Origin: Pseudomonadota bacterium
GTDB taxonomy: Bacteria > Pseudomonadota > Gammaproteobacteria > UBA1113
Assembly (NCBI GenBank): GCA_021782065.1
Contig: JAJXVQ010000002.1
Coordinates: 1 to 39,988, forward strand
Direction: 5' to 3'
DNA: 39,988 bases
Position 1 is the first letter of the stretch; the number at the start of each line of letters is the position of its first letter. Shown here piece by piece: positions 9,915-18,526 of this stretch. A model generated the notes under the pieces. The model was not told the origin of the DNA. It made no database searches and saw only the letters and a list, made by a program, of their open reading frames with translations. The translations under genes were made by a program, and so were the position numbers.

Positions 9915-10086
9915 AACGCGAATTCTGGATAAGGAATTTTTAGGTTTAATATACAGAAGCGAGGCTAAAAAATCCCGTAAATCCTATAAAATTGCCTAAG
10001 ATCCTTATTTTAATGGCTATTTTTATTATAAAAATGACCAAAACTGGAGCTTTTTACTTGGGAAATCCTTATCCAGAATTCGCGTT
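9915..10086. mobile_element. MITE-like element, copy 1 (172 bp)
   Basis: Ends are inverted repeats of about 24 bp: AACGCGAATTCTGGATAAGG at the left and its complement at the right. The interior has no open frame and contains a GAGGCTAAAAA motif near the left and a GGAGCTTTTT motif near the right, so the whole element can fold. Copy 2 at 16572-16744 has the same ends and highly similar interior. Non-coding, short and inverted-repeat-bounded fits a MITE moved by a transposase elsewhere. The family of that transposase is not shown here. Confidence 0.8.
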
Positions 10087-10119
10087 TATAACGATATGGT
10101 ACTGATTATGGCAAAAACC

Positions 10120-10286
10120 TTAGGGCCTGTGGATAATTGGTTTATCGGCTGCAAAACGAATAAAGTGGTCCAAATATTAGCAATATTTTCGTCAAATATA
10201 GCCCGATATTCTCCTCAAATTTGCTAATATTTTGCCCGGATTTCTTCATTTTTCGCTTCGACAAACCAATTACCCAGAGGATCTAA
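10120..10286. repeat. 167-bp imperfect palindromic repeat
   Basis: The two halves are imperfect complements: TTAG..CCT.TGG.TAATTGGTTT at the left and AAACCAATTACCCAGAGG.. at the right, then further paired blocks around CAAATATTAGCAA and TTGCTAATATTTTG. It begins about 34 bp after MITE copy 1 and differs from it in sequence, so it is a separate repeat family that would form one long hairpin. No coding sense is seen. Confidence 0.65.
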
Positions 10287-10431
10287 CTTATATTATTATT
10301 CGGTTGATCGGTCGGATTATTTAGATTCCCCCGGCCTTTCTGATTATAATTTAGATAGCAGGGTTCCTCAATGCACCACTATCAAGAAAAATATGGGTAT
10401 GGGCTTTTTTGAAAAAAGCCGATTAGTGTAA
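10285..10431 (+). pseudogene. possible C-terminal remnant of a lost gene
   Basis: A 48-residue open tail ending in TAA, rich in Asp, Ser and Tyr (SDYLDSPGLSDYNLDS), begins where the palindromic repeat ends. Its composition resembles the acidic tail of the 1404-residue protein. It has no start codon or ribosome site, so it may be the end of a gene destroyed by the repeat, or chance. Confidence 0.25.
10402..10420 (+). terminator. terminator-like hairpin before the small ankyrin gene
   Basis: GGCTTTTTT is separated by one base from its exact complement AAAAAAGCC. The loop is too tight unless a few pairs open, but the stem is clear. It would end the preceding remnant, or act as a leader element of the ankyrin gene 33 nt downstream. 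Confidence 0.35.
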
Positions 10432-10452
10432 GGTTAATTTTGGGAGTGAGTT

Positions 10453-11310
10453 ATGGCAAGTAGTAGTGAAGAAAACGACGAAGATGAATACAGCGAAGAA
10501 TACGACGACGGTGGAAGATATAAGGCGAGTTTAAATTATTATTTAAACGCAAAGGGATCCGCTTCGGAGGATATTGTTCGGGAAAATGTATTAGAGGGGC
10601 TGATGCGTTCCTATTCAGCATTAAAAAGCGCGGAGGCTAAACAAGAACTGAAAGAAGTCCTGGAACGGCTATCGCAAGAAGAAGTGCATATTGACACACG
10701 GGATAAGCATGGTAAAACGGTGTTACACATGCTTCTGAATATCTATGGTGAATATTCGGAACATGATGGACATATGTACCCCCAAAGAGCTTTGGCTATG
10801 ATGAAGCTTTTGCTAGAATGTGGGGCTAATGTTAATATTCATGTGGCAGATAATTTGGGTAACACGCCTTTACACTGTGCTGCTCGCAACTGCCATAAAG
10901 GCATAGTTGAGTTGTTAATACGCCGCGGAGCCGCCGTGTATTGCAAGAATAATGCGGGAAAAACGCCAATAGATATAGCTGAGCATATGCAGCACACTCT
11001 TCCTGACTTAGTAGACGATTACTCAAAGATAAAAAAAATGCTAGAGGAAGCGCTATTAAGAAAGACATTCCAGGACATATGGACTTTAGAGTCTGCGGAA
11101 TATGACTCTTATCTTCAATGGCTGCCAAAGGAAATGTTAGAGGCGACTATTGCTTTCTCGACAGATGCTCCAGAATCTGATCTTTACACAGGCAATCCAT
11201 ATTCATTTCATTCAGTGCCTACTGTTCAATATCCTAACACTACATTGAAGCGGAAGCGAACCGAAGGAAAAGAAGAAGAAGAGCCGGAGCCGAAGTGTTT
11301 CAAGAAATAG
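10453..11310 (+). CDS. small ankyrin-repeat protein with basic C-terminal cluster
   Basis: 285 residues; GGGAG lies 6 nt before the ATG. The first 20 residues are very acidic and Ser-rich. Ankyrin-type units follow at about 84-128 (HGKTVLHMLL), 131-163 (LGNTPLHCAARNCHKGIVELLI) and 164-180 (AGKTPIDIAEHM). After a helical segment the C-terminus has K-R-K-R at 266-269, an acidic run and a terminal KCFKK. The basic cluster resembles a classical eukaryotic nuclear localisation signal. Ankyrin proteins of this size in Legionellales are often translocated effectors. Both export and nuclear targeting are inferred. No signal peptide, membrane segment or enzymatic motif is visible. It stands alone between repeat elements and an IS relic, which suggests an accessory gene. 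Confidence 0.85.
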   Translation: MASSSEENDEDEYSEEYDDGGRYKASLNYYLNAKGSASEDIVRENVLEGLMRSYSALKSAEAKQELKEVLERLSQEEVHIDTRDKHGKTVLHMLLNIYGEYSEHDGHMYPQRALAMMKLLLECGANVNIHVADNLGNTPLHCAARNCHKGIVELLIRRGAAVYCKNNAGKTPIDIAEHMQHTLPDLVDDYSKIKKMLEEALLRKTFQDIWTLESAEYDSYLQWLPKEMLEATIAFSTDAPESDLYTGNPYSFHSVPTVQYPNTTLKRKRTEGKEEEEPEPKCFKK

Positions 11311-11360
11311 GTTTCTCGCCATTATGAAGGGGCTTTAACCCTACGTGCTGACTGGGGCGG

Positions 11361-11690
11361 TCACCAAACCGCCTCCACATGCAGTGCGCATATGTCACTA
11401 TTTATCCGCATTGTGGATGAGAGCAGTAACTGTGCAATAAATTCTGGTGCAATTTTACAATCATGTACCTGACCGCCAGTCATATCAAATTGAATAGGTA
11501 ATCCATAGGCATCAATGGCCATGTGTATTTTAGTGCTATTTCCAGCTACAGATTTGCCTATAGCTTGATCTGCGTCACCGGCTGCACCGGCACTATGTTG
11601 GTGCGCTTTTACAACGTTCCCATTCTAAATCAGGATTAACGATTAAGGCATTGAAGATATCAAGCAATTTATTTTTCGCCGGATAATCCT
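11361..11690 (-). pseudogene. IS5-family transposase relic
   Basis: Minus-strand translation gives a stretch ending in NPDLEW (upper part), then after a frameshift or deletion KAHQHSAGAAGDADQAIGKS, NSTKIHMAIDAYGLPI and TGGQVHDCKIAPEFI, ending at a stop at 11361-11363. These are core motifs of IS5/IS427-group DDE transposases. The segment carrying the first catalytic Asp is disrupted and everything after the GGQ region is missing, so it is inactive. It fills most of the gap between the ankyrin gene and glmM. Confidence 0.75.
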
Positions 11691-11720
11691 ATGGTCCGTG
11701 TTCCATATTAGGGTATCCAC

Positions 11721-13058
11721 TTACACACCCGCCAAAATCGCCTGAATTTGGGCAGCTAAAGTTTCTGCCTGTGTTTTCGTATGCACAGCGTCTTTGCCTT
11801 CTACCATGACGCGTATCAACGGCTCTGTGCCCGAAGCGCGCAATAATACGCGACCATGACCAGCTAATTGCCGCTCTACGTCTGTAACAGCCGCTTTGAT
11901 AGCAGCCGAACTTAAATCTGGTTTACCGCCTGCATGGCGCACGTTGATCATGACCTGCGGATATTTAACCATACCCTTTTTCAATTCAGACAGGGGCTTT
12001 TTAGCCTTAACCATAGCTTGTAAAATTAACAATGCCGACACCAGGCCATCGCCCGTAGTGCCATATTGCAAATGCAATAAATGCCCCGAAGATTCGCCGC
12101 CCAAAAACCAATTGCGCTTCCGCAAGGCTTCTAAAACATAGCGATCGCCTACATTGGCACGATAAAAAGGAATGTTATTTTCGGCTAAGGCTTCGACTAA
12201 GCCTAAATTACTCATCAAAGTACCCACTACCCCGGGCAATTCTTTATGCTCTGCGAGTTGATGCGCGGCTAAGATCCACAATAACTCATCGCCATCGACT
12301 ATCCCGCCATCGCCATCCACCATCATGACGCGATCGCCGTCACCATCAAAAGCAATACCCAAATGCGCTTTATTCTCTTTAACCGCTTGTTGCAAAACAC
12401 GTAAATCGGTAGGGCCACAAGCAGCATTGATGTTGCGTCCGTCAGGCGTAATATGCAAACTGTGCACCGTAGCGCCCAAATCGCCGAATAACGCTGGTGC
12501 CAGCCTATAGGTGGCGCCATGGGCACAATCTAACACTAACTCTAATCCCGCCAAAGCTTGTGGTGGAAAAAACGTTTGGCAATACTGCTCATAGGTGTGC
12601 GCTAAGCTATGATCAGACTCTATTTTCCCCATGGTCGCCGCTAAAGGCAGGGTTGCAATATGGTCTACGGCTTTTTCTATGGCCGCTTCAGCCTCGTCGC
12701 TTAATTTAAAACCATCGCTGCAAAAAAACTTAATGCCATTATCATGATAGGGATTGTGCGAAGCGCTGATCACAGCGCCCAATTGAAAATCGTTGTGTCT
12801 ACACAAAAAAGCGATCGCAGGCGTAGGCAATACGCCTGCTAAAATAACATGATGGCCCTGTGCCACCAAGCCCGCAGCAAAAGCATCACCGAGCAGCACG
12901 CTGGATTCGCGGGTATCTAAGCCAATGACAATGGGTTTACCCTGATTTTGTATCACGCTCCCTACGGCCCGCCCTAAAGACGACAACCATTCTACCGTCA
13001 TCGGCGCTGCGCCGACTCTTGCACGTATACCGTCTGTACCAAAATATTTTTTCTTCAT
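11721..13058 (-). CDS. glmM: phosphoglucosamine mutase
   Basis: 445 residues, the usual length. It converts glucosamine-6-phosphate to glucosamine-1-phosphate, feeding UDP-GlcNAc for peptidoglycan and lipopolysaccharide. The active-site phosphoserine lies in SASHNPYHDN (Ser100), the metal-binding loop is DGDGDR (238-243), the sugar-binding loop is GGESSGH (320-326), and the phosphate-binding loop is RASGTEPLIR (407-416). All are intact. Its ATG overlaps the folP stop by 4 nt, so translation is coupled. It is the last gene of ftsH-folP-glmM, the same order as in E. coli. Confidence 0.97.
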   Translation of the reverse strand: MKKKYFGTDGIRARVGAAPMTVEWLSSLGRAVGSVIQNQGKPIVIGLDTRESSVLLGDAFAAGLVAQGHHVILAGVLPTPAIAFLCRHNDFQLGAVISASHNPYHDNGIKFFCSDGFKLSDEAEAAIEKAVDHIATLPLAATMGKIESDHSLAHTYEQYCQTFFPPQALAGLELVLDCAHGATYRLAPALFGDLGATVHSLHITPDGRNINAACGPTDLRVLQQAVKENKAHLGIAFDGDGDRVMMVDGDGGIVDGDELLWILAAHQLAEHKELPGVVGTLMSNLGLVEALAENNIPFYRANVGDRYVLEALRKRNWFLGGESSGHLLHLQYGTTGDGLVSALLILQAMVKAKKPLSELKKGMVKYPQVMINVRHAGGKPDLSSAAIKAAVTDVERQLAGHGRVLLRASGTEPLIRVMVEGKDAVHTKTQAETLAAQIQAILAGV

Positions 13059-13858
13059 GATAATTCTATAGCTCGTATGATTTTTAAGGCTTGTACGGTA
13101 GGCGCCACGTCATGCACACGCACAATACGCGCCCCATGTTGATAAGCGATTATTATCGCTGCTAAGGACCCCGCTAAGCGTTCTTCTTGCGGCAAACCCA
13201 ATACATCGCCTATAAACGTTTTACGCGATACCCCCACTAGTAGTGGATAACCCACCGCGCACAGTGTTTCCAAATGTTTAAGCAAGGCTAAATTCTGCGG
13301 ACTGCTTTTACCAAAATGGCCATTACCTATGCCTGGATCTAAAGCGATGCGTGGTTTGGCTATACCTGCAGCGATACAGGCTTCCGCCCTCTCCCGTAAG
13401 AATTGGCCGATGGCTTGGATATTGCTGCCATCGCCTTGATGCATTAAACACACGCCCGCATCACTGGTGGCAACCGTTGCCAATGCGCCTTCATAAGCCA
13501 AAGCACGCGTGTCGTTGATAATGCTTGCCCCTTCGCTCAATACCGCTTGCATCACTTTAGGCTGCGAAGTGTCTATAGAAATAGGTACCTCTACACGGGG
13601 AACTAAGGCGCGCAACACGGGTAATAAGCGTTCTAATTCTTCTTCGGCTGTAACGGGCGTAGTCTGCTGGGGATGGGTGGGCTCTGCGCCTAAATCGATG
13701 ATAGCCGCTCCTTCTGCAATCATGTTAAGCGCTTGTGCTACGCTTTCATCTACAGAAGACCTATAACTCACGCTGGCAAAAGAAGCGGGATGCAAATTAA
13801 CTACGCCCATTACTACGGGTTGTGATAAATCTAAATGGTAACGAGCACAAATCCACAT
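13055..13858 (-). CDS. folP: dihydropteroate synthase with unusual loops
   Basis: 267 residues. It joins 6-hydroxymethyl-dihydropterin diphosphate and p-aminobenzoate to make dihydropteroate in folate synthesis, and is the sulfonamide target. Intact core motifs: SIDT (94-97), IND (114-116), DPGIG (174-178), SRKTFIG (211-217) and RVHDV (247-251). Odd points: loop 1, normally N-x-T-P-D-S-F, reads NLHPASF (21-27), and loop 2, normally GGESTRPG, reads GAEPTHPQ. These loops close over the substrates, so activity or drug response could differ. It lies 11 nt after ftsH and overlaps glmM by 4 nt. Fold and position make the call secure; full catalytic competence is less certain. Confidence 0.92.
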   Translation of the reverse strand: MWICARYHLDLSQPVVMGVVNLHPASFASVSYRSSVDESVAQALNMIAEGAAIIDLGAEPTHPQQTTPVTAEEELERLLPVLRALVPRVEVPISIDTSQPKVMQAVLSEGASIINDTRALAYEGALATVATSDAGVCLMHQGDGSNIQAIGQFLRERAEACIAAGIAKPRIALDPGIGNGHFGKSSPQNLALLKHLETLCAVGYPLLVGVSRKTFIGDVLGLPQEERLAGSLAAIIIAYQHGARIVRVHDVAPTVQALKIIRAIELS

Positions 13859-13869
13859 TCTTAAAAAAC

Positions 13870-15825
13870 CTAGGCTAAGCCATCTTGTTCTTTAGGATCC
13901 GTAGGATAGGTGTTAGGCTTTGCTGTATCGTCCGTGCCAGCCGCAGCTGCCACTTGTACTGCATCGCCACCCGTAGGCCCGCCCAGATCGGATTCAACCC
14001 AACCCTTAGGTGCTTGTGGTACACGGCCTGCCATTAAATCTTTCAACTGCGTTTCGTCTATGGTTTCGTATTTGATTAAGGCTTCAGCCATTAAATGCAG
14101 AATTTGTGTTTTTTCCACTAGAATAGCCTTCGCACACGCATAGGATTCTTCGATGATGATCTTCACTTCGGCGTCGATCAATGCGGCGGTGCCTTCAGAG
14201 ATGTCTTGGGTGCGGGTCATTGAACGACCCAAGAAAACTTCGCCTTGGTCTTCACCAAATACAATAGGCCCCAATTTGGCAGAAAAACCCCACTTCGTCA
14301 CCATGCTGCGCGCGATTTGCGTAGCACGTTCCATATCGTTTGAAGCGCCCGTGGTTACGCCCAATTCACCAAAAATAATCTCTTCGGCGATACGGCCACC
14401 AAATAAACTGCACAATTGGCTTAGCAACCGTTGTTTGGAATGGCTGTAACGATCTTGTTCCGGCAAAAACATGGTAACACCCAAAGCCCTGCCGCGTGGA
14501 ATGATAGTCACTTTATACACTGGATCGTGATCCGGCACGCTCAAGCCAACGATGGCATGACCCGACTCGTGATAAGCGGTTAACTTCTTTTCTTCGGTAC
14601 TCATGACCATGGAATGGCGCTCAGCGCCCATTAAAATCTTATCTTTGGCATATTCTAATTCATTCATTTCCACCAGGCGCTTATTGGCCTTAGCAGCGGA
14701 CAAGGCGGCCTCATTCACCAAGTTGGCGAGATCCGCACCGGAAAAACCGGGCGTACCGCGGGCAATTACGCCGGGTTTAACATCTTCTGCCAAAGGCACT
14801 TTACGTAAATGCACATTCAATATTTGCTCGCGACCGCGTACATCGGGCAAAGGGACCACCACTTGACGGTCAAAACGGCCTGGACGCAATAAGGCCGGAT
14901 CTAACACATCGGGACGGTTGGTTGCGGCAACGACGATTACGCCTTCATTGCCCTCGAAGCCATCCATTTCCACCAATAATTGATTCAAAGTTTGTTCGCG
15001 TTCATCATGACCCCCTCCTAGGCCCGCACCTCTGTGTCGACCTACGGCATCGATTTCATCGATGAAAATAATACAAGGCGAGCTCTTCTTGGCTTGTTCG
15101 AACATATCACGCACTCGCGATGCACCCACGCCTACAAACATTTCCACAAAGTCGGAACCAGAAATAGTAAAGAAAGGCACTTTAGCTTCGCCCGCTACAG
15201 CACGTGCCAATAAGGTTTTACCCGTCCCCGGAGGGCCTACCATCAACACACCGCGCGGAATACGGCCGCCTAAACGCTGAAATTTACCGGGATCGCGTAG
15301 AAAGTCTACCAATTCGGATACTTCTTGCTTGGCTTCATCGGCACCGGCCACATCGGCAAAGGTGACCTTAACCTGATCTTCCGATAGCAAACGCGCGCGG
15401 CTACGGCCAAAGGACATCGCACCACGGCCAGCACCGCCGCCGCCTTGCATTTGTCGCAAGAAGAAAATCCAAATACCGATAAACAGCAATAAGGGGAACC
15501 AATTAATGAAGATACGCATCAACAGCGGTTGGCTTTCCGGCAATTTTCCTTTGACATCAACGCCCTTGCGCAATAAATCGCGCACCAATTCTTGCGGCCC
15601 CGTAGGAATAATGGTGTAAATTTGTTGATTGGATTTGGTAACACCTATGATTTGGCCTTCCGTAAATACGGCTGAAGTCAGATCATTTTTGTCTGCCCTA
15701 TCTAAAAATTGGCTAAAGGATACCTGGGTAGTAGGCTCGGTTTTGGGACCAAAATTACTAAAAACGGAGGCCAATATAATGACGATAATCGACCAAATAA
15801 TTAAATTTTTCAGCATGTCGTTCAA
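13870..15825 (-). CDS. ftsH: ATP-dependent zinc metalloprotease FtsH
   Basis: 651 residues. This membrane-anchored AAA+ protease degrades misfolded membrane proteins and regulators such as LpxC. I choose the TTG at 15825 because AAAGGAG lies 8 nt upstream and the product then begins [11 protein letters not shown], as in other gammaproteobacterial FtsH. An upstream ATG at 15846 lies before that ribosome site. Domains: transmembrane helix at about 7-23, periplasmic part, second helix at about 103-123, Walker A GPPGTGKT (197-204), Walker B IIFIDEID (252-259), second-region-of-homology Arg in RPGRFDR (314-320), and zinc site HESGH (419-423). First gene of the folP-glmM operon. rlmE, which commonly precedes ftsH, is absent here. 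Confidence 0.97.
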   Translation of the reverse strand: MNDMLKNLIIWSIIVIILASVFSNFGPKTEPTTQVSFSQFLDRADKNDLTSAVFTEGQIIGVTKSNQQIYTIIPTGPQELVRDLLRKGVDVKGKLPESQPLLMRIFINWFPLLLFIGIWIFFLRQMQGGGGAGRGAMSFGRSRARLLSEDQVKVTFADVAGADEAKQEVSELVDFLRDPGKFQRLGGRIPRGVLMVGPPGTGKTLLARAVAGEAKVPFFTISGSDFVEMFVGVGASRVRDMFEQAKKSSPCIIFIDEIDAVGRHRGAGLGGGHDEREQTLNQLLVEMDGFEGNEGVIVVAATNRPDVLDPALLRPGRFDRQVVVPLPDVRGREQILNVHLRKVPLAEDVKPGVIARGTPGFSGADLANLVNEAALSAAKANKRLVEMNELEYAKDKILMGAERHSMVMSTEEKKLTAYHESGHAIVGLSVPDHDPVYKVTIIPRGRALGVTMFLPEQDRYSHSKQRLLSQLCSLFGGRIAEEIIFGELGVTTGASNDMERATQIARSMVTKWGFSAKLGPIVFGEDQGEVFLGRSMTRTQDISEGTAALIDAEVKIIIEESYACAKAILVEKTQILHLMAEALIKYETIDETQLKDLMAGRVPQAPKGWVESDLGGPTGGDAVQVAAAAGTDDTAKPNTYPTDPKEQDGLA

Positions 15826-15858
15826 GGTTAGCGCTCCTTTATGCACCGGATTGCAAGT

Positions 15859-15887
15859 ATTATAGAGAATGCGCTAGTTTACGCCAA
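15859..15887 (-). promoter_or_regulatory. sigma70-like promoter of ftsH-folP-glmM
   Basis: On the minus strand TTGGCG (15887-15882), 17-nt spacer, TATAAT (15864-15859), giving a leader of about 27 nt to the TTG start at 15825. No heat-shock (sigma32) signature is evident. Confidence 0.6.
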
Positions 15888-16207
15888 AATGAGCCAAAGC
15901 GCAAAGATCAGTGCGACCTCTTTTTGTACAAATTTATAGCCGTTGTAAAAATACACTCGCGAAAACACACATAAGGGTCAATACCTCAGTTTGATAAAAG
16001 CGGCCGTCATCTGCGCGGCTTTTTGCGATCCACCCTTCATATGGGCTCGGCGGATATCCTCTATACTCTCCTTTTGCATCCGTGTAAAAGGAGGATAGGG
16101 TGTTTTAATGAGGCTAAAAAAATGGTAACAGCTCAGCCCCGCTTCCGTTTTTGAAAAAGATCTGGTAGGATGTTGTATAAGAGTTGTACGGGCATGGTAA
16201 GGGAAAT
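15888..16207. other. 320-bp gap upstream of ftsH with one hairpin
   Basis: No gene recognised. CTCCTTTT (16068-16075) pairs with AAAAGGAG (16086-16093) over a 10-nt loop, a possible terminator. A 33-residue minus-strand frame around 16080 has no recognisable product. The right part is presumably leader sequence of the IS66-type relic. Confidence 0.4.
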
Positions 16208-16571
16208 ATGGAAAAGCTACCAGAGACAATAGAAGAATGTCACCAAATAATACGGCTACTGCAAGTGGCTTATCAGATTTATCAAAACAAGTAGAGAAGT
16301 TAGCAGCTGAAAATAGGGATTTAAGGGAACGCTTGAATAGTAACTCGTCGAACTCATCCATACCACCCTCAAAAGATATTAAAAAGAAAAAAGAGAAAAA
16401 TGGGCGCAAACCAAGCGGTAAACAAAGTGGCGGCCAAGCAGGCCACAAAGGTCATTACCGGGAATTATTAGCCAGCGAAGCAGTAGATTCTATTGAACAT
16501 TGTACTCTACCCAAGCAGTCTCCTTTAAAAGTACTTAATCACCAGATGCACCTGTTTATCAATAAGTTAAT
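16208..16571 (+). pseudogene. IS66-family transposase N-terminal relic, frameshifted and MITE-truncated
   Basis: ATG 16208 opens MEKLPETIEECHQIIRLL and stops after about 28 codons. The next frame continues with QVEKLAAENRDLRERLNSN, then SSIPPSKD and GKQSGGQAGHKGH, the coiled-coil, linker and pre-zinc-finger portions of IS66-type transposases. A single-base shift near 16290 is enough to join them. Homology ends exactly where MITE copy 2 begins, and the catalytic DDE domain is absent. A minus-strand frame over the same region is only a shadow. Confidence 0.8.
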
Positions 16572-16744
16572 AACGCGAATTCTGGATAAGGAATTTTTTA
16601 GGTTTAAATAGAAAGCAATGAGGCTAAAAAGCCCCGCTATCCCATAAAATTGCCTAAGGTTCTCATTTTAATGGCTATTTTTGTTGTAAAAATGATCAAA
16701 ACTGGGGCTTTTTATTGGGGAAATTCTTATCCAGAATTCGCGTT
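16572..16744. mobile_element. MITE-like element, copy 2 (173 bp)
   Basis: Same terminal inverted repeats as copy 1 (AACGCGAATTCTGGATAAGG and complement) and closely matching interior, here with AAAAAGCCCC on the left and GGGGCTTTTT on the right. It ends the IS66-type relic on one side and stops 17 bp before the truA stop on the other. The flanks read ..AAT and AAT.., a possible short target duplication. Confidence 0.85.
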
Positions 16745-16761
16745 AATAAAAAAACTAGACC

Positions 16762-17547
16762 TTAATTCAAAAATATTGGCTTACGCAAAGTCACCGGCAA
16801 AGCAAATCGTTGTGGGTAGCCTATATGCGTCAAGTAAAGACCATTAGCAGGAGCTGTCATGGCGGCAAAGCGCCTATCACAAGCGGTTAATACCTCGCTC
16901 ATCCAGCTCACGGGTTGCTTGCTTAAGCCTATGTCTATTAATACACCCATGATATTGCGCACCATGTGGTGTAAAAAACCATCGGCTTCTATTTCGAATA
17001 CAAAGAATTTATCTTGCTTATATAAACCACACGTGCTGACAGTACGTATAGGCGTTTTAGCTTGACATTCAGCGGCTCTGAACGACGAAAAATCGTGCTG
17101 CCCTAATAACAAGGCAGCAGCCTGTGCCATTGCGACTACATCCAAATCTACACCATAACGCCAACTCACATAAGGTGCTAAAATAGCAGGTGAGATAGGG
17201 TTCACTTGCAACACATAACAATAACGGCGACTGTAAGCACTAAAACGCGCATGAAAATCTGCGGGTACTTCTTGCACCCAATGCAAGCGTATATCTTTAG
17301 GCAAATAACTATTACCACCTACTATCCACGCGCGCTCAGATCGCCTGCTATTGGTATCAAAATGAATGAGTTGTGTGGTTGCATGCACCCCCCTATCGGT
17401 ACGGCCCGCACAAAATACGCGTATAGGCTCAGCCGCCACGCGACTTAAAGCATTTTCCACGGCGGCTTGCACACTAAGCACCGCGCTTTGCCGTTGCCAG
17501 CCCCAGTATTGCGAACCGTCGTATTCTAGAGATAGCGCTAAGCGCAT
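16762..17547 (-). CDS. truA: tRNA pseudouridine(38-40) synthase
   Basis: 261 residues. It isomerises uridines 38-40 of the tRNA anticodon arm to pseudouridine. I choose ATG 17547 (MRLALSLEYDG), which has AGAGGTG upstream and matches family N-termini; the frame is open further up but that part belongs to an adjacent gene fragment. Catalytic Asp51 lies in CAGRTDRGVHA, with family motifs ARFSAYSRRY and FLHHMVRNIMG also intact. The start codon overlaps the stop of the upstream ATPase fragment. MITE copy 2 begins directly downstream. Confidence 0.96.
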   Translation of the reverse strand: MRLALSLEYDGSQYWGWQRQSAVLSVQAAVENALSRVAAEPIRVFCAGRTDRGVHATTQLIHFDTNSRRSERAWIVGGNSYLPKDIRLHWVQEVPADFHARFSAYSRRYCYVLQVNPISPAILAPYVSWRYGVDLDVVAMAQAAALLLGQHDFSSFRAAECQAKTPIRTVSTCGLYKQDKFFVFEIEADGFLHHMVRNIMGVLIDIGLSKQPVSWMSEVLTACDRRFAAMTAPANGLYLTHIGYPQRFALPVTLRKPIFLN

Positions 17548-17732
17548 GGTGGCACCTCTGGAAAATCTAATAAAAAGCGCCACGCGGAAATAATTGCAAT
17601 TTCTTTATCACCTAACTTAATTTTTTCTTCTTCAGCACGAGTTATAATGATGCTTTTTCTACTTTTAATTCGGTAATGGCTTCTAAAAGTGCATACACCT
17701 CTCGCTGGGCGTCTTTGCCTCTAACAGGGACC
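17538..17732 (-). pseudogene. C-terminal fragment of a DUF4143-type ATPase
   Basis: Minus-strand reading gives VPVRGKDAQREVYALLEAIT, then after a frameshift IITRAEEEKIKLGDKEIAII and SAWRFLLDFPEVPPCA, ending at the stop 17538-17540 that overlaps the truA start. This pattern (R-E-x2-A-L-L-E-A, I-I-T, D-K-E-I-x-I-I, W-x-F-L-L) is the usual end of AAA ATPases with a DUF4143 domain. The ATPase portion is not in the window and the frame is broken. Confidence 0.6.
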
Positions 17733-17770
17733 TGCTATCTTGCAAGAATTATAGCACCGAGTAAAATCTA

Positions 17771-17815
17771 TTACCAGTTTAAAGCTTAAGTGGAAATATT
17801 TGTTACCAGTTTAAA
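17771..17815. repeat. two 13-bp direct repeats, IS-end-like
   Basis: TTACCAGTTTAAA occurs at 17771-17783 and 17803-17815, exactly 32 bp apart. Repeated short motifs of this kind occur at IS21-type transposon ends. No transposase lies beside them, so this may be a leftover end. The rest of the gap to 17949 shows nothing I can name. Confidence 0.4.
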
Positions 17816-17949
17816 CTATACTCTTCGCATTTGATTTTTAGGCGATGTTGCCTTCGGCCATCTCGCACGAATATATGACAGAGTATGTCACTCCTGGGCT
17901 CGAGGACTAGTCTTCTACCCTAAAAACCACCTGCTATAAAGTATATTCA

Positions 17950-18525
17950 TCAGAGGAAATACGCCACTATAATGCCCGCAATGGCACCGCAACAATGTCC
18001 TTCCCAAGAAACTTTTTCTGAGGAAGGAAATAGGCTCAGCACCAATCCTGCTAAATAGTACAACATAATGGCACTCATGATGACCGCATTTAAAGAAGGG
18101 TGATGCCAAGTATATGCCAAAATATACGTCCAATACCCCATGATAACACCGCTTGCTCCTATGTGCACTGCTTTACGGCCCACTAACCAAGTCAAAGCCC
18201 CGCTCACAATAATAATCCACGCCGAAACTTCGCTGAAATACGTTTGCCCCACCATCGCCAACAAAAATGCCATGAGTAAAAATAAAGGAACACTGTTGAA
18301 AAACAAATGATCTGCATTGGCGTGTATAAATGGACTTAAGAAAATACCCGGCACGCCAGCTAAATGTCGTGGATAAACACCTAAAACACGTAGAAAACTA
18401 TGGTTCATCCAGTTAACAATGCTAATGCACCATAGAAACGCAAGGATAAGTGCCGGTAAAACCATATTTTCTTTAATGGCTAAAATAGTTGTGGATAAAG
18501 CGGTAGCAAGGTCTGCGAGCATCAT
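17950..18525 (-). CDS. rhomboid family intramembrane serine protease
   Basis: 191 residues with about six hydrophobic helices. Rhomboids cleave transmembrane substrates within the membrane using a Ser-His dyad. The Ser is Ser125 in HIGASGVIMGY, the His is His177 in SWEGHCCGAIAG, and the oxyanion Asn78 lies in ADHLFFN. All three key residues are present, so it looks active. It follows the small membrane protein gene without a gap (TAA then ATG) and is probably in the same transcript. The substrate cannot be inferred. It resembles short bacterial rhomboids without the cytosolic domain of GlpG. Confidence 0.88.
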   Translation of the reverse strand: MMLADLATALSTTILAIKENMVLPALILAFLWCISIVNWMNHSFLRVLGVYPRHLAGVPGIFLSPFIHANADHLFFNSVPLFLLMAFLLAMVGQTYFSEVSAWIIIVSGALTWLVGRKAVHIGASGVIMGYWTYILAYTWHHPSLNAVIMSAIMLYYLAGLVLSLFPSSEKVSWEGHCCGAIAGIIVAYFL

Positions 18526-18526
18526 C

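Noticed and set aside
15978..16448. 156-residue minus-strand reading frame
   Set aside because: Its first two thirds are the complement of the IS66-type transposase relic, with low-complexity Phe/Leu runs, and no family is recognisable.
16650..16847. 65-residue plus-strand frame in MITE copy 2
   Set aside because: It crosses the end of the MITE into the complement of truA and has no conserved counterpart in copy 1.
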